The notes under the pieces: generated by a model | What the model was told of the DNA's origin: nothing | What the model saw: only the letters and a program-made list of their open reading frames with translations | Databases searched by the model: none | Translations under genes and position numbers: made by a program | Part shown: positions 26,726-35,781 of the stretch, one piece after another | How positions within the stretch are numbered: the first letter of the stretch is position 1 | How the letters are laid out: each line of letters begins with the position of its first letter | Assembly (NCBI RefSeq): GCF_000720175.1 | Contig: NZ_JOIX01000027.1 | Location: forward strand, 1 to 64,000 | DNA: 64,000 nt | From: Streptomyces sp. NRRL S-337 | GTDB taxonomy: Bacteria > Actinomycetota > Actinomycetes > Streptomycetales > Streptomycetaceae | Direction of reading: 5' to 3'

Positions 26726-28525
26726 TCACTTCTTCAGGTACAGCGTGTTCGGGTCGAGGTAGCTGACGTCCAGGTTGTAGCGGACGCCACCGACGTTCGA
26801 GCCGTACAGCTGGAGCACCTTGGTGTAGAAGGCCGGCGCGGCCGGGTTGACCTTCTCCACGATGTACTGGTGCAGCTTCTGCCACTCCTCGGTCGCCTTC
26901 TTGACGTCGGTGATCTCGGAGATCCGGGCGATCTCGGAGTTCACGTGCTTGTCGTTGACGTGGGAGTAGTTCGAGGCGCCGTCCTGGATCGTGGTGCCGT
27001 CGTACGACGGCGGGATCACGGTCGAGGCGTCCGGCCAGTCCTGGCCCCAGCCGGTCATGTAGATGTCGAAGCCGTTGTCGACCTTGCCCATCTGCTCGTA
27101 CCAGGAGGCCGCGTCGACCTCCTTCTTCTGCACGTTGAAGCCGGCCTTGGTCAGCGCGTCCTCGATGGCGACGGCTTCCTTCTGGCGGGACTCGGTGTTG
27201 GAGTACGCGTAGACGAGCTTCATGCCCGTCTTGCCGGCCTCCTTGAGGAGCTTCTTGGCCTTCTCCGGCTCACCGTTGGGGTGCGAGAGCTTGCCGTAGG
27301 GGTCGTAGCCCTTCTTGTAGCCCGCGACGGTCGGGGCGAGCAGACCGCCGGCGATCTCACCGCCGTAGCTGCCGCCGTTGAGGCGGACCAGCTGCTGGTC
27401 CGGCAGCGCGTAGGTGATCGCGTCACGGATCCGCTTGTCCTTGAGGCGGTCCATGTTGAAGTTCATCTGCCAGACGTAGGGCTGGTAGCCCTGCACCATG
27501 CGCTTGCTGGCGCTGGCGTTGTTCAGCACGTCCTTGGTCAGCGTGGGGTCCACCGCGTTGGTGAAGCTCACCGCGTTCTTGGCCTCACCCTGGTCGGCCA
27601 TCAGGCGCTTGGTGGAGTCCGACGCCTGGTGGTTGAAGGTGATGTTGAAGCCGTCCGGGTACTGGTGGTGGACCGGGTCGGTCTTCGCGTCCCAGTTCTT
27701 GTTGCGCACCAGCTGCATGGACTTGCCGGACTTGAACGACGCGATCTTGTACGGACCGGAGCACACCGGCGCCACGTCGTAGGCGTCCTTGGTGTCCTTC
27801 GCGCTGTCCGGGACCACGCTGTAGCCGGGCATCGTCAGCGCGTACGGCAGCTGCGACTGCGGCTTCTTGAAGTGGAAGATGACGGTCTTGTCGTCCGGCG
27901 TGTCCAGGACGCTCTTGGGCAGGTGGTCGCCCTTGTACGGACCGTCCGGCAGCGCCTTGCGGTAGGTGGTGCCGGCGCCCGACAGCCAGGTCTGGACGTA
28001 GGTCGGACCGTCGGTGATGAACTTGGCGTACAGACGCTCTATGGAGTGGCGGATGTCCTTCGAGGTGATCGGCTTGCCGTCCTCGAACTTGATGCCGTCC
28101 TTGAGCGTGTACTTCCAGGTCTTGCCGCCGTCGGACATCTGGCCGGCGTCGGTGGCCAGGTCACCGACGACCTTGGCGTTGCCCTGGTCGTCCTGCTTGA
28201 AGGCGGTCAGCCCGCGGAAGATCAGCTGCGACAGCGCCTTCATGTCGCTGACGTACATCTGACCTGGGTCCAGGTGGTTGTAGCTGTCACGCTGGTACAC
28301 GCGGATGGTGCCGCCGTTGTGGGCACCCTTGACGGCGACGGCCGGGCCGGTGGAGTCGGCGGCGGTACCCATCGGGATCGTCTTGGCCTGGGCCGCGGCG
28401 TCCGCGTCGGTCTGCGCCTTGTCCTTGTTGTTGTTGCTGCCGCCGCTGCAGCCGGTGAGCGCGAGCGATCCGGCCGCGAGGGCCACGATCACCGCGCGTG
28501 CTCTGCGCGTAGAAAGTGCGTTCAT
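26726..28525 (-). CDS. bldKB: BldK-type peptide-binding lipoprotein (BldKB)
   Basis: This 599-aa family 5 solute-binding protein has a lipoprotein signal MNALSTRRARAVIVALAAGS ending at LTGCSGGS. The mature N-terminus is Asn/Lys/Asp-rich (NNNKDKAQTDADAA). Binding-protein motifs include GIKFEDGKPITSKDIRHSIERL and SGPYKIASFKSGKSMQ. The C-terminus is NLDVSYLDPNTLYLKK. It would capture an extracellular oligopeptide and deliver it to BldKA/BldKC. In S. coelicolor the homologue is required for aerial mycelium and for uptake of the tripeptide bialaphos. It is the second gene, 109 bp after bldKA. Confidence 0.87.
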   Translation of the reverse strand: MNALSTRRARAVIVALAAGSLALTGCSGGSNNNKDKAQTDADAAAQAKTIPMGTAADSTGPAVAVKGAHNGGTIRVYQRDSYNHLDPGQMYVSDMKALSQLIFRGLTAFKQDDQGNAKVVGDLATDAGQMSDGGKTWKYTLKDGIKFEDGKPITSKDIRHSIERLYAKFITDGPTYVQTWLSGAGTTYRKALPDGPYKGDHLPKSVLDTPDDKTVIFHFKKPQSQLPYALTMPGYSVVPDSAKDTKDAYDVAPVCSGPYKIASFKSGKSMQLVRNKNWDAKTDPVHHQYPDGFNITFNHQASDSTKRLMADQGEAKNAVSFTNAVDPTLTKDVLNNASASKRMVQGYQPYVWQMNFNMDRLKDKRIRDAITYALPDQQLVRLNGGSYGGEIAGGLLAPTVAGYKKGYDPYGKLSHPNGEPEKAKKLLKEAGKTGMKLVYAYSNTESRQKEAVAIEDALTKAGFNVQKKEVDAASWYEQMGKVDNGFDIYMTGWGQDWPDASTVIPPSYDGTTIQDGASNYSHVNDKHVNSEIARISEITDVKKATEEWQKLHQYIVEKVNPAAPAFYTKVLQLYGSNVGGVRYNLDVSYLDPNTLYLKK

Positions 28526-28634
28526 GGGGTTCCAAGCACCTGCCTGTCAGTTGGTGGGTCCAGATGTGCTGTCTGACGCATCCCGGGACAGGCCCGGACG
28601 GGTGGGGTGACAGCAAGCCCCCTCAAGTGGACGA

Positions 28635-29669
28635 TCAGCGCCCGGACTTGGGATCGAAGGCGTCGCGTACCGAGTCTCCGAGCAGGTTGAAGCAGAGCAC
28701 GAAGACCACCATGGCAACGGCGGGGATGAGCAGGAACGTCGGGTCGTTCTCGTAGAAGCGCGCGCCCGCCTGGAACAGCGCGCCCCAGTCCGGGGTCGGC
28801 TCGACGATGCCGACGCCCAGGAAGGACAGACCCGCCTCCGCGGTCACGAAGAGGGGCAGCATGTAGGTGCCCTGCACCAGCACCGGGGTGACGACGTTCG
28901 GCAGCAGCTCCTTGCGGATGATCCGCCAGGGCGAGGCGCCGGTGATCTTCGCGGCCTCGACGAACTCCCGCTCGCGCAGGGAGAGCACCTGGCCGCGGAG
29001 CAGTCGGGCCAGACCCATCCAGCCCAGGGACCACTGCACGATGATCAGCGCGCAGACCCGCACGTAGGTCGGGGTCTCGTCGCCCGGCGGCACGAAGAGC
29101 GCCACCACGACCGGCATGAAGGCCACGAAGGTCAGCTGGCTCGGGAACGCCAGCAGGAAGTCGATCACCCGGCTGAGGAAGTAGTCGGTCTTGCCGCCGA
29201 TGTAGCCGGCGGTGATACCGATGATGATGCCGGTGAGCACGGTCAGCAGGGTCACCGCGACGGAGATGCCGAGCGACATCCGCATGCCGTAGACCAGCCG
29301 CATGAACACATCGCGGCCCAGCTGCGGTTCGATGCCGAACCAATGTTCCGGGGAGATCCCGCCGTTGGGACCGGCCGGATAACCGAATTCGTCGAGCAGA
29401 TTCGGGTCATCGCTGCCGTAGAGGGTGTACGGGTCCTTGCCGTACAGCGCACTGATCACCGGGGCCAGCGCCGCGATGACGAAGAAGGCGAGTACGACGA
29501 TCGCGCAGATCATGCCGGTGCGGTCGCGCTTGAAGCGCGTCCACATCAATTGGCCGGGGGAACGGCCGACGAGCTCACCGCCCTTGCCCTTCTTTTCCTT
29601 CTTCAGGCCGCCGGATCCAAGTCCTGGGGTATCGGACCTGTCAGCGGCGGTCTGGGATGGACTAGTCAT
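28635..29669 (-). CDS. bldKA: BldK-type peptide importer permease (BldKA)
   Basis: This 344-aa OppC-like permease has a hydrophilic N-terminal tail (GGLKKEKKGKGGELVGRSP) before the first helix (TGMICAIVVLAFFVIAALAPV). The family motif HWFGIEPQLGRDVFMRLVYGMR follows, and the ATPase contact loop is EREFVEAAKITGASPWRI. The end is DSVRDAFDPKSGR. It is the first gene of the minus-strand operon. A 509-bp divergent region upstream carries its promoter. Confidence 0.86.
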   Translation of the reverse strand: MTSPSQTAADRSDTPGLGSGGLKKEKKGKGGELVGRSPGQLMWTRFKRDRTGMICAIVVLAFFVIAALAPVISALYGKDPYTLYGSDDPNLLDEFGYPAGPNGGISPEHWFGIEPQLGRDVFMRLVYGMRMSLGISVAVTLLTVLTGIIIGITAGYIGGKTDYFLSRVIDFLLAFPSQLTFVAFMPVVVALFVPPGDETPTYVRVCALIIVQWSLGWMGLARLLRGQVLSLREREFVEAAKITGASPWRIIRKELLPNVVTPVLVQGTYMLPLFVTAEAGLSFLGVGIVEPTPDWGALFQAGARFYENDPTFLLIPAVAMVVFVLCFNLLGDSVRDAFDPKSGR

Positions 29670-30178
29670 CGCGAAGTGCCCCCGCGCCGAGTTCTCTTGG
29701 AACGTGAAGCGGTGTCGATTCGCACCGCTGGATGTGCGGACTTTCGCAAGTGATTTATGGCGGAGTCAAGGGGATCGGGTGTGCTCGCGAACAGGTCGTC
29801 TACTTCTTGAGCGAACATTGCGCAGATCGACGCCAGTGCGTGCTTGACAGGTGGGCGGGATATCCGGCATGGGGGACATATCGCCACCAACCGCTTTAAC
29901 GTGAAGGCAACTTCACTGTCGCAACACCGATATACGGACGCGCCATGATGAACAACGTACGGCCGTGCGGGTGCCGTGGACCGGCCGGGACGCCAGAGGG
30001 CGGCCCGGCCGGTTGCCTTTTCGGGGGGTTTTGTCCCTGCGGTGCGACGGCCCGCCCACCCCGTACCCCGTCCCGGTCTGTTGTGCCCGCGCCGGTACTG
30101 GAGTAGATCTGCGGTGGACGCCGCGTCCCCGCGGCGCCCCAGGCCACCCGGCACACCGACACGGACGGGGGACGGGCC
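29670..30178. other. divergent control region upstream of bldKA
   Basis: About 510 bp without a supported gene. It is locally less GC-rich between 29700 and 29920 than its neighbours, as expected for a promoter. I cannot fix a -10/-35 pair with confidence. The inverted repeat at 29901-29916 is the clearest structured element. Confidence 0.5.
29901..29916. promoter_or_regulatory. inverted repeat GTGAAG-N4-CTTCAC
   Basis: Perfect 6-bp arms around GCAA, 232 bp upstream of bldKA and 263 bp upstream of the divergent membrane protein gene. It has the size and symmetry of a dimeric repressor site; the protein is unknown. Confidence 0.4.
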
Positions 30179-31303
30179 GTGTCCACAGAGCGGGACAGCT
30201 TTCTCACCAACGGCATGCGCCGCACCACCACTTGGCTCAGCGTGCTGCTGGCGCTCTCCGGCGCGGGCTGGATCGCCCGGGACCTGGCCGTCGCCGGGCA
30301 GGGCGCGGACCTGTGGCGGCACTGGTGCGGCGCGGCCCTCCGCCCGGGCGGGGACACCGTCTGGGCCACCTCGGCCCTGGACCCGCTGCTGGTGCTCGGC
30401 GCACCGGCCGCCGCGGCGGCCGTACGGCGCCGGGCCCCCGCCCCGGCCGTGGCCGCCGGTGCCTTGTGCTCCCTCGCGGCCGGCCTCGTCCTGCTGCGGC
30501 TGCCGGTGCTGTGGACGACGGCCGCGGCCCCGCTGCCCGGCCCGGACGGCGGGCTGCCGACGTGGGCCCGGGCGACCGCCGCGGCCCAGCTCGTGGCGGC
30601 GGCGGTGCTGTGCGGGGTGGCGGCCGGCGCGGTCCGGCGGCGCGGGCGGCCGGGCCGGTCCGGCGGACGCCGTGCCGACGCCCTGCCCGAGGTGGCGTCC
30701 TCGGCGTACGGGGTCGTGCACGCGGTGCCGTACGGGGCGGGCCCCGGCCCGGCCGGCCGCCCGTACAAGGGGCCGGCGGTCCTTGCGGGCCTCCTCCTGG
30801 GCGCCGCCGGAGTGGCCTTGACGGCCCGTGAGGTCCACCACTGGGTACGGCTCGGGGGCGAGGCGTACGGCAGGCGGCTGACCGGCGGGGCGGGCGCCGT
30901 ACGGGCCCTGCTGGAGCCCCCGGCCGACTGGGAGACGGCCGTGCTGGCGGTGCTGGCGCTGGCCGCCGCGGCGGCCGCGTTCCGCCGGGCCGCCTGGACC
31001 CGGCCCGCGGCGGCCGCCGCCGGGTCACTGCTGGCGGTGCACGGCGCGGTGACGCTCGCCCTCGCCGCGCGCGCCGGGCAGTTCGGGCGGCTGGCGGTAC
31101 TGCCGGGCGGGGTCCAGCTCGGGCTCGCCGCGGCGGCCCTGTCGGCGGCCGCGGGCCCGGTCGTGCTGATCGCCGCGGCCCGGCCCGGCCTGCCACCGCC
31201 CGCCGCGGACCCCGACGAGCTGCGCGCCTACGGCTCCGCCCCGGGCGAGGCCCGCCCACCGCACGCCCCACCCCCGCCGACCACTCTGCCGCCGGGGTGG
31301 TGA
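30179..31303 (+). CDS. multi-pass membrane protein of unknown function
   Basis: This 374-aa protein is not recognised. It is extremely Ala-rich with about eight hydrophobic segments, including TWLSVLLALSGAGWIA, AVAAGALCSLAAGLVLL, GPAVLAGLLLGAAGVAL and AVLAVLALAAAAAAF. A conserved-looking element between the fourth and fifth helices reads AREVHHWVRLGGEAYG. The C-terminus is a Pro-rich tail (PPHAPPPPTTLPPGW). GTG 30179 is the start; the ribosome binding site is weak (GGGGGAC). It converges on the S9 peptidase gene with a 16-bp gap. Codon bias supports translation. No function is claimed. Confidence 0.7.
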   Translation: MSTERDSFLTNGMRRTTTWLSVLLALSGAGWIARDLAVAGQGADLWRHWCGAALRPGGDTVWATSALDPLLVLGAPAAAAAVRRRAPAPAVAAGALCSLAAGLVLLRLPVLWTTAAAPLPGPDGGLPTWARATAAAQLVAAAVLCGVAAGAVRRRGRPGRSGGRRADALPEVASSAYGVVHAVPYGAGPGPAGRPYKGPAVLAGLLLGAAGVALTAREVHHWVRLGGEAYGRRLTGGAGAVRALLEPPADWETAVLAVLALAAAAAAFRRAAWTRPAAAAAGSLLAVHGAVTLALAARAGQFGRLAVLPGGVQLGLAAAALSAAAGPVVLIAAARPGLPPPAADPDELRAYGSAPGEARPPHAPPPPTTLPPGW

Positions 31304-31319
31304 GCACGGGACGGCACGC

Positions 31320-33488
31320 TCAACGCCGCATTCCCAGCGACCGCTTGAGGAAGTCCACCTGGAGCAGCAGTAGGTTTTCGGTCACCTGTTCCTGGGGCGT
31401 CATATGGGTCACCCCGGACAGTGGCAGGACCTCGTGCGGGCGGCCGGCCGCCAGCAGGGCCGAGGACAGCCGCAGGGAGTGGGCCACGACCACGTTGTCG
31501 TCCGCCAGGCCGTGCACGATCAGCATGGGACGGTGCGGCTCCCGCGCCCCGGCCAGCCCCTCGTCCGTGACCAGCGAGTTCTCCGCGTAGACCGCCGGTT
31601 CCTCGTCCGGATGGCCGAGGTACCGCTCCTGATAGTGGGTGTCGTACAGCCGGAGGTCGGTCACCGGGGCGCCGACCACCGCGGCATGGAAGACATCGGG
31701 CCGGCGCAGCGCGGCCAGCCCCGCCAGGTAGCCGCCGAAGGACCAGCCGCGGATCGCCACCCGGTCGAGGTCCAGGGGAAAGGATCCGGCCAGTGCCTGC
31801 AGGGCGTGGACCTGGTCGTCCAGGGTGATCTCGGCGAGCCGCCGGGAGACCGCCTTCTCCCAGGCGGGGGAGCGGCCCGGGGTGCCCCGGCCGTCCGCGA
31901 CGATCACCGCGAACCCCTGGTCGGCGAACCACTGCGAGGTCAGATGCGCGTTGTGCGCGGCGACCACCCGCTGGCCGTGCGGACCGCCGTACGGGTCCAG
32001 CAGCACCGGCAGCGGACCGTCGCCCTCCGCATAACCGTCGGGCAGCAGCACCGCGCACGGGATCTGCCGCTCACCGGCCAGGACCAGGCGGGGCCGGGCG
32101 GTGAGCGCCGGCTCCTCGGCGTACGAGCCGATCGTGGCGAGGGTCTTCTCCCCGCCGTCCGGGTCCAGCCGGACCACGTCCACCTGGGTGCCGGGGCGCT
32201 CCAGCGACGTCTGGGAGAGCACGGTCAGCGCGCCGCCGCGCACCGCGGAGGACACCGTCGGGTACGGCCGGTCGCCCACCCGCTCCCAGCCGCCCTGGTC
32301 GCCGCTGCCGCGGAACCAGGCGCGGTAGACGCCGATGTCGTGCATGTCGGCGCCGCTCGCGGAGAACAGCACGTCCTCCTCGCCGATGTCCAGCACCGCC
32401 CGTACGTGCAGCGGCGCCCCGGTCAGCGGCCGGTCGCCGACGAACAGTTTGCGCGCGCCGCCCTCGTCGGCGATCCGCACCAGCCGGCCGTCCGGCGTCC
32501 AGGCCGGCACCCCGGGGAACGGCTCGACCCACGCCTCGTCCTCGTCCTCGTGCACCGTCCGGGTCGCACCGGTCGCGGTGTCGACCGTCAGATAGCGCTG
32601 GTCGCGCTGGTCCCGGGCCTGGACGAGGAGCAGCGGCGGGCCGGCCGCGGACCAGTGCACGCGGGCGAGATAGGGGTAGCGGCCGCGGTCCCAGTCGATG
32701 TCGGTGCGCGAGCCGTCCAGACCGAACAGGGACAGCGAGACCTCGGCGTTGGCGGTGCCGGCGGCCGGGTACGCGATCCGGGCGGGCTCGCGGTCCGGGT
32801 GCGCCGGGTCGGAGATCCACCAGCGCCGCACCGGCGCCTCGTCCACCCGTGCGGCCAGCACCGCGTCGCTGTCCGGGGACCACCAGAAGCCCCGGTACCG
32901 CCCCATCTCCTCGGCCGCGATGAACTCCGCGAGGCCCCAGGTCACCTCGGGCCCGTCCGGCTCGGCCAGCACCCGGTCGGCCGTCCCGCCGCCGTCCGAC
33001 GTCGTCGCGCCGTCGACCGCGACCACCCGCAGCCGGCCCTCCGCCACGAAGGCCACATGCCGGCCGTCCGGGGCGGGGCGGGGGTCCACCACCGGGCCCG
33101 GCACCGGAAGTTCGCGCGTGGTGCCGGCCCGCAGCTCGGAGACGAACAGCCGGCCGGAGAGCGGGAACGCCGCCAACTCCACGGCGGCGTCGGTGGCATA
33201 GCCCACGATGCCCGCCGAACTCTCCCGGCTGCGCTCGCGGCGGGCCCGCTCCTCGGGGGAGAGGTCCTCCTCCGCGCCGGCCAGCAGCGCCTGCGGATCG
33301 GCTGCGGTGAACTCCCGCCCCTCGTTCAGGTCCAGCACCCACAGCTGCTGGCTGCGCTCGGTACCCGAAGGCGAACGGAGGAAGACGATCCGGGCGGCGT
33401 CGGGGGAGACGGTGTAGCTGCGCGGGGCGCCCAGGGTGAAGCGCTGCGTACGGGCGTACTGCCGCGGGAACGAAGGCTGTCCGGTCAT
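31320..33488 (-). CDS. S9 prolyl oligopeptidase / DPP-IV-like peptidase
   Basis: This 722-aa protein has an N-terminal beta-propeller (DPP-IV N-like, residues about 30-480) and a C-terminal alpha/beta hydrolase. The nucleophile lies in RGWSFGGYLAG (Ser583). The acid is in VHGLADDNV and the histidine in SGVTHMTPQEQ. The glutamate motif binding the substrate N-terminus in DPP-IV appears in the propeller loop FIAAEEMGRYRGFWWSPD, supporting dipeptidyl-peptidase activity. There is no signal peptide, so it is likely cytoplasmic and may process peptides brought in by the nearby importers (inference). Confidence 0.9.
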   Translation of the reverse strand: MTGQPSFPRQYARTQRFTLGAPRSYTVSPDAARIVFLRSPSGTERSQQLWVLDLNEGREFTAADPQALLAGAEEDLSPEERARRERSRESSAGIVGYATDAAVELAAFPLSGRLFVSELRAGTTRELPVPGPVVDPRPAPDGRHVAFVAEGRLRVVAVDGATTSDGGGTADRVLAEPDGPEVTWGLAEFIAAEEMGRYRGFWWSPDSDAVLAARVDEAPVRRWWISDPAHPDREPARIAYPAAGTANAEVSLSLFGLDGSRTDIDWDRGRYPYLARVHWSAAGPPLLLVQARDQRDQRYLTVDTATGATRTVHEDEDEAWVEPFPGVPAWTPDGRLVRIADEGGARKLFVGDRPLTGAPLHVRAVLDIGEEDVLFSASGADMHDIGVYRAWFRGSGDQGGWERVGDRPYPTVSSAVRGGALTVLSQTSLERPGTQVDVVRLDPDGGEKTLATIGSYAEEPALTARPRLVLAGERQIPCAVLLPDGYAEGDGPLPVLLDPYGGPHGQRVVAAHNAHLTSQWFADQGFAVIVADGRGTPGRSPAWEKAVSRRLAEITLDDQVHALQALAGSFPLDLDRVAIRGWSFGGYLAGLAALRRPDVFHAAVVGAPVTDLRLYDTHYQERYLGHPDEEPAVYAENSLVTDEGLAGAREPHRPMLIVHGLADDNVVVAHSLRLSSALLAAGRPHEVLPLSGVTHMTPQEQVTENLLLLQVDFLKRSLGMRR

Positions 33489-33756
33489 GGGCCGAGCCTA
33501 GGCGAGGTGTCTCCGGATCGGGCCGGTTCGGCAGCGGGGGATTGCCCGGCTCACCGTGTCGCGCTCGTGAAGATCGTGTGCGCCCCCGCTCTGCTTCCGT
33601 GCTCCGACTTATGCGCTTGGACGGAAAGTTATGATCCCTTGCGCGTAGTGGGTACGGGGTAAAGAGCCCTTGGCATACCCCGGTGCACGGGTCCGCGACG
33701 GCGGTCCGTGCGCCATCAACTCTGTTCGGGCCGTGGATACTTGGAGGTGAGCCGCC

Positions 33757-33951
33757 GTGGCACTCTCGATTTCGGCGGTGGTGCTGCTGGCGATCATCGT
33801 CTTCTTGCTCGTCAAGAAGTCCGGGCTGAAGGCCGTGCATGCCTTCGTCTGTATGTTGCTGGGCTTCTATCTGGCCAGCTCGTCCATCGCACCGTCGGTC
33901 AAGCAGCTGACGACCAACGTCGCCAGCATGATCGGCGGCATCAAGTTCTGA
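33757..33951 (+). CDS. small membrane protein
   Basis: This 64-aa protein starts at GTG 33757 with GGAGGT 8 nt upstream. The sequence is one helix SAVVLLAIIVFLLVKK, then a basic turn, then a second hydrophobic segment AFVCMLLGFYLASSSIAP. The C-terminal part (SVKQLTTNVASMIGGIKF) is amphipathic. It looks like an actinomycete-specific small membrane protein; I do not know its function. A strong terminator follows at 34021. Confidence 0.78.
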   Translation: MALSISAVVLLAIIVFLLVKKSGLKAVHAFVCMLLGFYLASSSIAPSVKQLTTNVASMIGGIKF

Positions 33952-34020
33952 GCAGCGGGTTCCGGGCAACGTACGGAGCGGTGCGTGCTGAGCGGCACGT
34001 GCCGGGCGGTACGTCCTGAG

Positions 34021-34053
34021 CGGTCCGCCGGCCGGTCCCCGGCCGGCGGACCG
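34021..34053 (+). terminator. hairpin terminator after the small membrane protein gene
   Basis: Perfect 15-bp stem CGGTCCGCCGGCCGG / CCGGCCGGCGGACCG with a 3-nt loop, 70 bp after the stop and 45 bp before mshB. Confidence 0.8.
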
Positions 34054-34097
34054 AGCGCGGGGTGAGGGTGCCGGCGGCGGCTCGTAGGCTTGTCCGC

Positions 34098-35039
34098 ATG
34101 ACCGCGCACCCTCCCTCCGCCCGTCGTCTCCTGCTGGTCCACGCCCATCCGGACGACGAGTCGATCAACAACGGCGTGACCATGGCCAAGTACGCGGCCG
34201 AGGGCGCGCTGGTCACCCTCGTCACCTGCACGCGCGGCGAGGAGGGCGAGGTGATCCCGTCCGAGCTCGCGCACCTCGCGCCGGACCGGGACGACACCCT
34301 CGGCCCGCACCGCGTCGGTGAGCTGGCCGCCGCCATGGCCGAGCTGGGCGTCACCGACCACCGCTTCCTCGGCGCGCCGGGCCGGTACCGCGACTCCGGC
34401 ATGATGGGCGCCCCGCAGAACGACCGGCCCGACTCCTTCTGGCAGGCCCCGCTCGACGCGGCGGCCGCCGATCTGGTGGCCGTCATCCGTGAGGTCCGCC
34501 CGCAGGTCCTGGTCACCTATGACCCGAACGGCGGATACGGCCACCCCGATCACATCAAGGCGCACCGCGTGGCCATGCGCGGCGCCGAGCTGGCCGCGCG
34601 GGCGGATTTCCGGCCGGAGCTGGGCGGCGCGTACGCGATCGGGAAGATTTACTGGAACTGCAACCCCCGTTCCGTGGTCGAGGAGGGCTTCGCACGGCTG
34701 CAGGTGGCCGGGCACAGCTTCCCCGGCGTGGCCACCGTCGACGACGTACCGGGGGTGGTGCCGGACTCCGAGGTCACCGCCACGATTTCCGGCGGCCCGG
34801 CGTACGCCGCCGCCAAGGCGGCGGCGATGCGCGCCCACTACACCCAGATCGCGGTCGACGGGCCGTTCTTCGCGCTCTCCAACGACTTGGGGCAGCCGCT
34901 GTTCGGCACGGAGCACTATCGGCTGGTGCACGGAGTTCCGGGGGCGGCGGCCGGGGACCGTGAGGACGACCTCTTCGCGGGTATCGGCGAAATGGTGGGT
35001 ATGGAGGAGAGTGCCCGGATTGAGGAGGCGGCGGAATGA
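34098..35039 (+). CDS. mshB: mycothiol deacetylase MshB
   Basis: This 313-aa LmbE-type zinc deacetylase removes acetate from N-acetyl-glucosaminyl-inositol in mycothiol synthesis. The zinc motif HAHPDDES (His, Asp) is near residue 16 and the second His is in [12 protein letters not shown]. The core [12 protein letters not shown] and the C-terminal [16 protein letters not shown] are family features. ATG 34098 gives [20 protein letters not shown]. It overlaps the next gene as ATGA, so the two are coupled. Other mycothiol genes are not in the window. The related Mca amidase is a possible alternative, but the length and end favour MshB. Confidence 0.88.
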   Translation: MTAHPPSARRLLLVHAHPDDESINNGVTMAKYAAEGALVTLVTCTRGEEGEVIPSELAHLAPDRDDTLGPHRVGELAAAMAELGVTDHRFLGAPGRYRDSGMMGAPQNDRPDSFWQAPLDAAAADLVAVIREVRPQVLVTYDPNGGYGHPDHIKAHRVAMRGAELAARADFRPELGGAYAIGKIYWNCNPRSVVEEGFARLQVAGHSFPGVATVDDVPGVVPDSEVTATISGGPAYAAAKAAAMRAHYTQIAVDGPFFALSNDLGQPLFGTEHYRLVHGVPGAAAGDREDDLFAGIGEMVGMEESARIEEAAE

Positions 35040-35563
35040 GCACGGCGAAGGGCGGCAACGGCGGCGCGGCCGCTGACGACGGCAAGGGCGGCGCGGCCAA
35101 GGGGCAGCGCTCCCGCGCGACGTCCGGCGGCGGGTCCGGGCCCGGCAAGCGGTCCGGCGCGCCCGCCGCGCCCGCGGCCGGGCCGGCACCGCTCACCCCC
35201 GGCCGGATCGGCATATACGTGCTGCTCCTGGTCGCGGGCGTGCTGGTGGCGCTGGCCGGGACGCTGGTGCAAGCCGCCTGGTTCCCGGGCGGATTGGTGC
35301 TGGCACTGGCGGCCGTCGGCGGCCTCTTCTACGGCGGCACCCGGGCGAGTGGCACCACCGCCGGCGCGCTGGTGCCCGGCGCGGCCTGGCTGGTGACGGT
35401 GTTCCTGCTGCTGAGCGACGTCCGGCCGGAAGGGGACTTCCTCTTCGGCCCCGGCGTCGGCTCCTACGTCTTCCTGCTGGGCGGCATCGTGGTGGCTGTG
35501 ATCTGTGCCACCGCGGCCCAGATGCGCACGATGGGCGCCCGGCCCGGCCGAGTTGGCGGATGA
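35036..35563 (+). CDS. DUF6113-like membrane protein coupled to mshB
   Basis: This 175-aa protein has a Gly/Ala/Lys-rich disordered N-terminus (about 60 residues), then four hydrophobic segments, including [38 protein letters not shown] and [19 protein letters not shown]. It overlaps mshB by 4 nt (ATGA). Comparable genes are commonly found directly after mshB in streptomycetes and annotated as DUF6113. No function is known. Confidence 0.82.
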   Translation: MSTAKGGNGGAAADDGKGGAAKGQRSRATSGGGSGPGKRSGAPAAPAAGPAPLTPGRIGIYVLLLVAGVLVALAGTLVQAAWFPGGLVLALAAVGGLFYGGTRASGTTAGALVPGAAWLVTVFLLLSDVRPEGDFLFGPGVGSYVFLLGGIVVAVICATAAQMRTMGARPGRVGG

Positions 35564-35781
35564 CGTGGTGCATACCAGGATGAATGCCGCGCGAGGCCGG
35601 GCGAACGGCCCCGGTGCGGGGGGTTCGCCCATGGCGGCGGTGTTCGTAAGCTCCCCGGGTGTCCGCCTGCGGCGGACAGTATGGTGGTGCGCGCCGTCGC
35701 GCCGCCCTGGGGGCACCCTCCGGTCCTGAGGCCGGGGATCATCTCTGACGAGCGGCGGAGCGCCAACCGGGAGAACCTGCT

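Noticed and set aside
29844..29872. TTGACA as a plus-strand -35 box
   Set aside because: No acceptable -10 hexamer occurs at 16-18 nt spacing.
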